Assembly: GCA_052038485.1 (NCBI GenBank)
Contig: JBQGCL010000106.1
Coordinates: 62,001-126,000 of the forward strand
Length of the DNA: 64,000 bases
Direction: 5' to 3'
DNA from: JACVRW01 sp052038485
Lineage (GTDB): Bacteria; Actinomycetota; Thermoleophilia; Solirubrobacterales; Thermoleophilaceae
The notes beneath the pieces are model-generated. The model ran no database searches and was not told the origin of the DNA. It saw only the letters and a list, made by a program, of their open reading frames with translations. A program made the translations under genes and the position numbers. Shown in pieces: positions 58,249 to 64,000 of this stretch (position 1 is the stretch's first letter; the number at the start of each line of letters is the position of its first letter).

Positions 58249-60077
58249 ACGTCCTCGGGATCAGCGCCTTCTACCACGACTCGGCGGCCGCGCTCGTTCG
58301 CGACGGCAAGCTGGTGGCGGCCGCCCAGGAGGAGCGCTTCACGCGCCGCAAGCACGACGAGGGCTTCCCGATCAACGCGATCCGCTACTGCCTCCAGGCG
58401 GGCGGCGTGGAGTCGGGTCAGCTCGACTCGATCGTCTACTACGACAAGCCGATCAGCACGTTCGCCCGGCTGCTGCGCACCTATCTGCGCGTCGGTCCGG
58501 CCGGCTGGCGCTCGTTCAAGGACGCGATCCCACTCTGGACGGGCAAGAAGCTCTGGATCCCGTACCTGATCGAGCGCGGGCTGCGCGAGATCGGCTACGC
58601 GATGCCGGACGACCTCTACTTCACCGAGCACCACGAGAGCCACGCGGCGAGCGCGTTCTTCCCGTCGCCGTTCGAGTCGGCGGCGGTACTCACGTTCGAC
58701 GGCGTCGGCGAGTGGGCCACGTCCAGCATCGGCGTGGGGGAGGGCAACCGGATCCGGATCGACCGCCAGCTGCTGTTCCCCAACTCGCTCGGCCTGCTCT
58801 ACTCGGCCTTCACCTACTACTGCGGCTTCCGCGTCAACTCGGGCGAGTACAAGCTGATGGGGCTGGCGCCCTACGGCGAGCCGCGCTACGTCAACCGCAT
58901 CCTCGACAACCTGATCGACCTGCGCGAGGACGGGTCGTTTCGGACGAACCTGGACTTCTTCGACTACCTCGGCGGGCTGACGATGACCAACCGGCGCTTC
59001 GATGGGCTGTTCGAGGGCGCGCCGCGCGAGCCCGAGAGCGAGCTGCGCCAGCGCGAGATGGACCTCGCCCGCTCGGTCCAGGTGGTCACCGAGGAGGTCA
59101 TCATGCGGATGGCCCGCCACGCCGCCGCGACGACCGGCCAGCGCGACGCCTGCCTGGCCGGCGGGGTGGCGCTCAACTGCGTCGCCAACGGCCGCCTCCA
59201 GCGCGAGGGTCCGTTCGACCGGATCTGGATCCAGCCGGCCGCGGGCGACGCCGGCGGCGCCGTCGGCGCGGCCCTGTACGGGTGGCACCAGATCGCCGAC
59301 GGTGAGCGCACCGTGGACGGCTCGGAGGACGGGATGGGCGGCGCCTACCTGGGCCCTGCCTATTCGGACGACGAGATCGGCCGCTTCCTCCGGTGGCACG
59401 ACTACCGGCACGAGCACATCGCCGATCCGGCGCGCTGGGCGGGCCGGATCGCCGAGCTGATCGCCGCCGGCAAGGTGGTCGGGCTGTTCCTCGGGCGCAT
59501 GGAGTTCGGCCCGCGCGCGCTCGGGCACCGCTCGATCGTCGGTGACGCGCGCTCGCCCACGATGCAGTCGACGATGAACCTGAAGATCAAGTACCGCGAG
59601 TCGTTCCGGCCGTTCGCCCCGGCGGTGCTCGCCGAGCGGGCGTCGGAGTACTTCGAGATCGACGTCGAGTCGCCCTACATGATGCTGACGGCCGCGGTGA
59701 GCGAGCGGCTGCGCGCGGCCAACGGCCACCCGCGCTCGGGCGACCTGCGCGAGTGGGTCAACGAGGTGCGCTCGGAGATCCCGGCCGTGACCCACGTCGA
59801 CTACTCGGCCCGGCTACAGACCGTCAACCGGCGCGACAGCCCCGAGTTCCACGCGATCCTGAGCGCGTTCGACGAGCTGACCGGCTGCCCGGTCGTGATC
59901 AACACGTCGTTCAACGTGCGCGGCGAGCCGATCGTCTGCACGCCCGAGGACGCCTACCGCTGCTTCATGCGAACCGAGATGGACCACCTCGTGCTGGGCA
60001 ACTTCGTGCTCGACAAGGCCGACCAGCCGGCCTGGACCGAGGACGAGCGCTGGCAGGAGGACCTGATCCTCGACTGA
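58245..60077 (+). CDS. Carbamoyltransferase (NodU/CmcH family)
   Basis: Transfers the carbamoyl group of carbamoyl phosphate, through a carbamoyl-adenylate, to a hydroxyl of a sugar or small molecule. 610 residues, full family length. The Kae1-like N-terminal domain starts VLGISAFYHDSAAALVRDGK and has the metal-binding HHESHAASAFF (near residue 129), LTFDGVGEWATSS and CLAGGVALNCVANGRL. The C-terminal YrdC-like domain region has GRMEFGPRALGHRSIVGDAR, KYRESFRPFAPAVLAERASE and VVINTSFNVRGEPIVCTPED. GTG 58245 shares GTGA with the upstream stop. In context it should carbamoylate a sugar of the polymer or a lipid-linked unit. Confidence 0.93.
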   Translation: MNVLGISAFYHDSAAALVRDGKLVAAAQEERFTRRKHDEGFPINAIRYCLQAGGVESGQLDSIVYYDKPISTFARLLRTYLRVGPAGWRSFKDAIPLWTGKKLWIPYLIERGLREIGYAMPDDLYFTEHHESHAASAFFPSPFESAAVLTFDGVGEWATSSIGVGEGNRIRIDRQLLFPNSLGLLYSAFTYYCGFRVNSGEYKLMGLAPYGEPRYVNRILDNLIDLREDGSFRTNLDFFDYLGGLTMTNRRFDGLFEGAPREPESELRQREMDLARSVQVVTEEVIMRMARHAAATTGQRDACLAGGVALNCVANGRLQREGPFDRIWIQPAAGDAGGAVGAALYGWHQIADGERTVDGSEDGMGGAYLGPAYSDDEIGRFLRWHDYRHEHIADPARWAGRIAELIAAGKVVGLFLGRMEFGPRALGHRSIVGDARSPTMQSTMNLKIKYRESFRPFAPAVLAERASEYFEIDVESPYMMLTAAVSERLRAANGHPRSGDLREWVNEVRSEIPAVTHVDYSARLQTVNRRDSPEFHAILSAFDELTGCPVVINTSFNVRGEPIVCTPEDAYRCFMRTEMDHLVLGNFVLDKADQPAWTEDERWQEDLILD

Positions 60078-60080
60078 GGG

Positions 60081-62048
60081 CTAGCGCCGGTAGACGTTCA
60101 GGTCGAACCAGGTGTAGGCGGCCTGCTCGCCCTGCATGCAGTCGGGCCCGTTGAACGGGTTCACGCCGATCAGCCCGACCCACCAGTGGTCGCTCGAAAC
60201 GAACAGCGGCTGCCGCTCGGGGATGCGCCGCATGGCCGCGCACGAGCCGTCGGGCGGGATCAGCTCGAGCTCGTGCGTGAAGTGGTCCCCGGCGAGCGTC
60301 GCCGGCACTCCGCGGGCGGCGATCGCGATCTTCCAGTCGTCGTCGCCGAAGCCGGGCTGGTCGGCGAACCACTTCACGATCCCGGCGGCGGGTGCCGTCG
60401 TGCCCACCACGTCGACGGAGCGATCGATGTAGCCGTTGCCGACCGGCGCGGCCAGCACCCCGACCACCACCGCCACCGCCCAGGCGGGCACGCGCGGCAC
60501 GCGCGGGACGAGGCGCCCGACGGCCAGCGCGGCCAGCCCGACGAGCGCGCCGGCCGCGAACACGAGGATCGACGGCGTGTAGGGAGACCCGAGCCCGAAG
60601 TCCTGCACGAGGTTCCAGCCCAGCACGAGCGCGAGCACGGCGACGGCGCCCCGCCCCAGCCAGCCCGGCAGCCGGGCGGCGAGCGCGACCGCGACGATCG
60701 CCAGCGCGATCGCCGGCAGCAGGTAGCGGATCGTCGAGATCGGCCAGCCCGCCGGAGTGGGCAGCTCCGGCGACGTCTGAAGGCCGGTTCCCCACGAGCC
60801 CGACCAGATCAGCGTGCCCAGCACCGCGAGCGCTCCGGCCCAGCGCAGCGAGCGGCGCAGGCGCTTGTCGTGCAGCGGCGCCAGCAGCCCGAGCAGCAGC
60901 ACGGCGAGCCCGCCGGCCAGCGCGATCCAGCCTCCGCCGAGCAGCTCGTTGTAGTCGCCCAGGCGACCGTCGAGCGTGTCGGTGGGGCGGTCGATGAAGC
61001 TCTGGTCGATCAGCCCGAGGAAGCGCGGGCTCTCGTCGCCCCACGGCGCGGCGACGAACGGCCACAGCGGCGAGCCGTGCTGGACGAAATTGCGCAGGTA
61101 CCAGAAGCCGCCCACCACGACGGCGCCGGCGAGCCCGAGCGCCAGCCAGCCCGCGAGCGGGCGCAGGCGGTCGCGCGCGATCCAGGCGCCATACGCGAGG
61201 ACGAAGACCGCCTCCGGCGCCACGGTCGCCTTGGTCCCGATCCCAAGCCCGGCGGCCACCAGGGCCGGCACCAGCAGCGCTGGGCGCCGTCCGGCGCCGG
61301 TGGCGAGCGCCGCCGTGCAGGCGAGCCAGGCGAGCGCGGGCAGGTCGGTCTGCGGCTCGTTGAGCTGGCGCAGGATCAGCGGCGTCGTGACGAGCGCCGC
61401 GGTCGCCAGCAGGCCGATCCGCCCGGGAACCTCGAGGTTGCGGAGCGTCTGCCAGGTCGCCCCGGCGAGCGCGGCCAGCATGAGCGGGTTCCAGAGCGAG
61501 ATCGGCACCCACGACCGCGCGATCCCAGCCGCCCAGGTCTGGGCGACCTCGTCGGTCAGCGGGTAGTTGCCATAGGGGATGTCATAGCTGAGGTAGAGCT
61601 GCGACCCGGGCTTGCCGTTCGCGATCCAGCCCGCGATGTCGGCGTAGTGGTAGAAGGTGCTGTCGAAGCCGATCGACGGGTAGCGCAGCAGCCACACCAC
61701 CCACGCGGCGAAGGCCCCGGCGGCGACGGCGGTCGCCACCTGCTCCGCGGTCGTGCGCACCCGCCACCAGCCGGCGAGCTCCGTCGCCGGAGAGGGCCCC
61801 GGATCGGGCAGCGCCCGCGCGGCGGCCCAGGTGGCGAACGCGGCCAGCGAGAGCGACACGGGGCTGGCGCCGAGCCCGACCAGGCCCAGGACGAGCGCCT
61901 CGCCGACGGCCAGGGCGACGGCGACCACGAACGCCGCGATCGCGCGCTCGAGACCCGCGGGCGCCACGCGCGTCACGATGCGCAGCGCCGCCCCACCCAG
62001 CGCGAGGATCGCGAGCGCCAGCAGCACGTGCAGGACGACCTCGCGCAT
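60081..62048 (-). CDS. Large GT-C-like membrane glycosyltransferase
   Basis: 655 residues with about 14 hydrophobic segments. The first large loop has LLRYPSIGFDSTFYHYADIA (acidic Asp of a GT-C type catalytic loop), SQLYLSYDIPYGNYPLTDEV and AQTWAAGIARSWVPISLWNP. Later come RQLNEPQTDLPALAWLACTA, LGIGTKATVAPEAVF, WYLRNFVQHGSPLWPF and a soluble end (WKIAIAARGVPATLAGDHFT and QPLFVSSDHWWVGLIGVNPF). The layout resembles GT39/ArnT-like enzymes, but no subfamily is clear. TAGGGT lies 8 nt before ATG 62048, inside an inverted repeat. It is convergent with the carbamoyltransferase gene (3-bp gap). Confidence 0.78.
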   Translation of the reverse strand: MREVVLHVLLALAILALGGAALRIVTRVAPAGLERAIAAFVVAVALAVGEALVLGLVGLGASPVSLSLAAFATWAAARALPDPGPSPATELAGWWRVRTTAEQVATAVAAGAFAAWVVWLLRYPSIGFDSTFYHYADIAGWIANGKPGSQLYLSYDIPYGNYPLTDEVAQTWAAGIARSWVPISLWNPLMLAALAGATWQTLRNLEVPGRIGLLATAALVTTPLILRQLNEPQTDLPALAWLACTAALATGAGRRPALLVPALVAAGLGIGTKATVAPEAVFVLAYGAWIARDRLRPLAGWLALGLAGAVVVGGFWYLRNFVQHGSPLWPFVAAPWGDESPRFLGLIDQSFIDRPTDTLDGRLGDYNELLGGGWIALAGGLAVLLLGLLAPLHDKRLRRSLRWAGALAVLGTLIWSGSWGTGLQTSPELPTPAGWPISTIRYLLPAIALAIVAVALAARLPGWLGRGAVAVLALVLGWNLVQDFGLGSPYTPSILVFAAGALVGLAALAVGRLVPRVPRVPAWAVAVVVGVLAAPVGNGYIDRSVDVVGTTAPAAGIVKWFADQPGFGDDDWKIAIAARGVPATLAGDHFTHELELIPPDGSCAAMRRIPERQPLFVSSDHWWVGLIGVNPFNGPDCMQGEQAAYTWFDLNVYRR

Positions 62049-62050
62049 CT

Positions 62051-62073
62051 GCGTCCACCCTACAAGTGGACGC
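62051..62073. promoter_or_regulatory. Inverted repeat over the -10 of the GT-C gene
   Basis: GCGTCCAC (62051-62058) and GTGGACGC (62066-62073): perfect 8-bp arms with a 7-bp spacer (CCTACAA). It lies directly in front of ATG 62048 and covers the minus-strand -10-like TAGGGT (62057-62062). The place and symmetry suggest an operator for a dimeric regulator; a hairpin is also possible. Confidence 0.65.
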
Positions 62074-62104
62074 GTCCGGCGGCGGCAGACGGGAGACTAG
62101 GGCC

Positions 62105-63520
62105 ATGACGCCCTCGGCGCGGCGGCGCGTCGCCTCGAATACGGCGGTCCAGATCGCCGGCAAGGGGATCGTCCTCGGCTTCGGCCTTGCGTCGCTGGCC
62201 GTGCTCACGCGCTACCTCGGCCCGAGCGAGTACGGCAAGTACACGCTCGCGCTGATGTACATGCAGCTGTTCGGCGTGCTCGCCGACGTGGGGCTGTTCA
62301 CGACGGTGGTGCGGGAGATCAGCAAGGACCGCTCGCGCACCGACGAGCTGGTCGGAAACGTGCTGACCCTGCGGCTGCTGCTGTCGCTGGCCGTGATCGC
62401 GATCGCGGCGGGCGTCAGCCTGCTGCTGCCCTACGAGCACGAGGTGCGGGTGGCGATCCTGCTGGCCGGAGGGCCGCTGCTGTTCGGGATGATCACCACG
62501 ACCTACGTGGCGATCCTCCAGTCGCGGCTTCAGATGAGCCGGGCCGTGGTGGGCGACGTGCTCGGCCGCGCGACCTCGCTGCTGCTGGTCCTGATCGTCG
62601 TCTGGCTCGACCTCGGGTTCTACGCCGTCATGCTGGCCGCGGGGGGCGGCGCGCTGGCGACCCTGATCGTGACCTGGCTGGTGACCCGCCGTCTGGCTTC
62701 GATCCGCTTCCGGGTCGACCCGGTCGTGTGGCGGACGATGCTGGCGGCGGCGCTGCCGCTCGGCCTCGCGCTCGCGATCAACTCCCTCTACTTCCGCGCC
62801 GACACGCTGATCATCTCGCTGTACGAGCCGTACAGCCAGGTCGGCCTCTACACGCTCGCCTACCGGATCCTCGAGCTGGCGCTGGTGGCGGGCTACATCT
62901 TCGTCAACACCACCTTCCCGCTCTTGTCGGAGGCGGTGGAGCACGACGAGCCGCGCGCGCTGCGGATGATCCAGGTGTCGAGCGACGTGCTCGTGATCCT
63001 CGGCGTCCCGTTCGTGGCCGGCGGGCTCGTCCTCGCGCCCGACATCGTCGAGCTGGCCAGCGGCGAGGATTTCGCGGACGCCGCCGAGCCGCTGCGGATC
63101 CTGCTCGCGGCCGGCGCCCTGGCCTGGGTCAACGGCGTGTTCGGGCTGGCGCTGATCGCCAAGAACCGCCAGACAAGCGCGCTCTGGCTGAACGTGACGG
63201 CGCTGGTCTTCAACGTCGGGCTCAACTTCCTGCTGATCCCGCGGTACGGGATCGTGGTGGCCGCGATCGTCACCGTCGCATCGGAGCTGCTGATCCTGGC
63301 AGGCTCGTACGTCTTGATGAGACGCCATTTCGAGTTCTTCCCGGTGCCGCGCACGCTGCCCGCGGCGCTGGTCGCCGCCGTGGCGATGGCCGGCGGGCTG
63401 TGGCTGGCGCGCGACCTGCCTGTCCTGGTCCTGGCGCCCGTGGGGGCGCTCGCCTACGCGGCGCTGCTGTGGGCGATCAGCCCGGTCAGCCGCGAGGTGG
63501 TCACGGGGCTGAGGAGCTAG
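62105..63520 (+). CDS. Wzx-like polysaccharide flippase 3
   Basis: A MOP-superfamily flippase of 471 residues with about 14 hydrophobic segments. The N-terminus has RRRVASNTAVQIAGKGIVLG, followed by AVLTRYLGPSEYGKYTLALM, the conserved family region; the middle has RADTLIISLYEPYSQVGLYT-LAYRILELAL. ATG 62105 has GAGACT 6 nt upstream; earlier in-frame codons lie in the inverted repeat. It pairs with the methyltransferase gene that follows after 3 bp. It is the third flippase of the window. Confidence 0.88.
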   Translation: MTPSARRRVASNTAVQIAGKGIVLGFGLASLAVLTRYLGPSEYGKYTLALMYMQLFGVLADVGLFTTVVREISKDRSRTDELVGNVLTLRLLLSLAVIAIAAGVSLLLPYEHEVRVAILLAGGPLLFGMITTTYVAILQSRLQMSRAVVGDVLGRATSLLLVLIVVWLDLGFYAVMLAAGGGALATLIVTWLVTRRLASIRFRVDPVVWRTMLAAALPLGLALAINSLYFRADTLIISLYEPYSQVGLYTLAYRILELALVAGYIFVNTTFPLLSEAVEHDEPRALRMIQVSSDVLVILGVPFVAGGLVLAPDIVELASGEDFADAAEPLRILLAAGALAWVNGVFGLALIAKNRQTSALWLNVTALVFNVGLNFLLIPRYGIVVAAIVTVASELLILAGSYVLMRRHFEFFPVPRTLPAALVAAVAMAGGLWLARDLPVLVLAPVGALAYAALLWAISPVSREVVTGLRS

Positions 63521-63523
63521 GCC

Positions 63524-64000
63524 ATGGAGATGCCGCGCGGCCTGCGCGACACCCGCAACTGGTACCGCGACGCCGACGCGCTCGAGCAGGTCGAGCCGTC
63601 GCTGGTCGACTTCGTCGCCGAGCACGGCGGCCCGTCGCTGCTCGACCTGGGCTGCGGGCTGGGCGGCTACTCGAAGCGCCTGGCCGAGCGGGGCTTCGAA
63701 GTGATCGCGTTCGACGTCGCGCCCGACTACGTCGAGCGGGCCCGCGAGCTCGGCGTGGACGCGCGCTTGTACGACGGCGAGCGGCTGCCGCTCGAGGACG
63801 ACTCGGTTGACACGGTCTTCCTGCTCGAAGTGCTCGAGCACCTGGAGGACCCGGCGCGGCTGTTGGGTGAGGCTCGTAGGGTGGCGCGCCGCAACGTGCT
63901 CGTGACTACCCCCAACTGCACCCAGACCTTCCATCCGGTGCCGGTCGAGTTCAGCCACATGCTCGACGTGGACCACCGCCAGTTCTTCACCGAGACGTCG
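63524..64000 (+). CDS. Class I SAM-dependent methyltransferase (C-terminus cut by window edge)
   Basis: 159 codons are visible from ATG 63524, 3 bp after the flippase stop; the gene continues beyond the right edge. SAM motif I is SLLDLGCGLGGYSKRL (about residues 38-53), then VIAFDVAPDYVERARELGVD, the acidic motif and DTVFLLEVLEHLEDPARLLG with RNVLVTTPNCTQTF. AGGAG about 8 nt before the ATG, within the end of the flippase gene, suggests a standard ribosome-binding site and coupling. It is probably a sugar or lipid-linked-unit methyltransferase. The track record of similar genes in this cluster supports that reading. Confidence 0.85.
   Translation, partial: MEMPRGLRDTRNWYRDADALEQVEPSLVDFVAEHGGPSLLDLGCGLGGYSKRLAERGFEVIAFDVAPDYVERARELGVDARLYDGERLPLEDDSVDTVFLLEVLEHLEDPARLLGEARRVARRNVLVTTPNCTQTFHPVPVEFSHMLDVDHRQFFTETS

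Noticed and set aside
1..64000. Mobile elements, phage genes, CRISPR arrays, rRNA and tRNA
   Set aside because: No transposase, integrase or phage motif, no repeat-spacer pattern and no RNA gene signature was found on either strand by reading.

Overview
This is a 64 kb, very GC-rich, almost gap-free window. It is dominated by genes for extracellular or capsular polysaccharide synthesis. The base composition, the frequent GTG/TTG starts, the TANNNT-type -10 elements placed 6-9 nt before start codons (leaderless transcripts), an AftD-like arabinofuranosyltransferase and the lack of outer-membrane export genes suggest a high-GC actinobacterium. My best guess is the Thermoleophilia/Solirubrobacterales lineage. 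This is inference: there is no rRNA or marker gene in the window to test it.

Layout. Positions 1-2128 hold an unrelated fatty-acid module: an AidB-like acyl-CoA dehydrogenase, cut by the left edge, and its TetR regulator with a palindromic operator. From 2205 to 19669 lies the first polysaccharide block: a PslG-like glycoside hydrolase, two polyprenyl-phosphate sugar-phosphate transferases (initiating enzymes), a MarR regulator, a Wzz/BY-kinase, GT4 glycosyltransferases, an O-antigen ligase-type polymerase, a methyltransferase, three paralogous clan-A hydrolase-like proteins and a Wzx flippase. From 19742 to 30940 is a mostly minus-strand block with a second flippase, a second polymerase, GT4 enzymes, a GT4-GT2 fusion, an LPXTG-like surface protein, a third polymerase paired with a small TPR-like protein, and a polyprenyl-phosphate mannose synthase type GT2. 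From 31004 to 49935 come more GT4/GT2 enzymes, an RfbF-type cytidylyltransferase, two tandem YfhO-like membrane proteins, a third large membrane protein broken by an in-frame TAA, two GT39-type membrane glycosyltransferases sharing one GT2, and the 1432-residue AftD-like protein. From 49869 to 64000 are a second copy of the polymerase + TPR-like pair, a membrane-embedded spermidine-synthase-like protein, a sugar C-methyltransferase, a DUF5989 / SxtJ-SGNH / carbamoyltransferase cassette, another membrane glycosyltransferase, a third flippase and a truncated methyltransferase.

How it works together (inference). The sugar-phosphate transferases load undecaprenyl phosphate. GT4/GT2 enzymes extend the unit in the cytoplasm and flippases export it. 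The polymerases with the Wzz/BY-kinase build the chains. GT2 enzymes of the Dpm1/ALG5 type make polyprenyl-phosphate sugars for the GT-C enzymes (GT39-like, YfhO-like, AftD-like), which decorate outside the membrane. Secreted hydrolases may trim or release polymer, and methyl and carbamoyl groups are added as decorations. Two initiators, three flippases and four polymerase/ligase proteins imply more than one polymer.

No rRNA, tRNA, CRISPR array, insertion sequence, integrase or origin was seen, and no gene-free stretch exceeds 300 bases.
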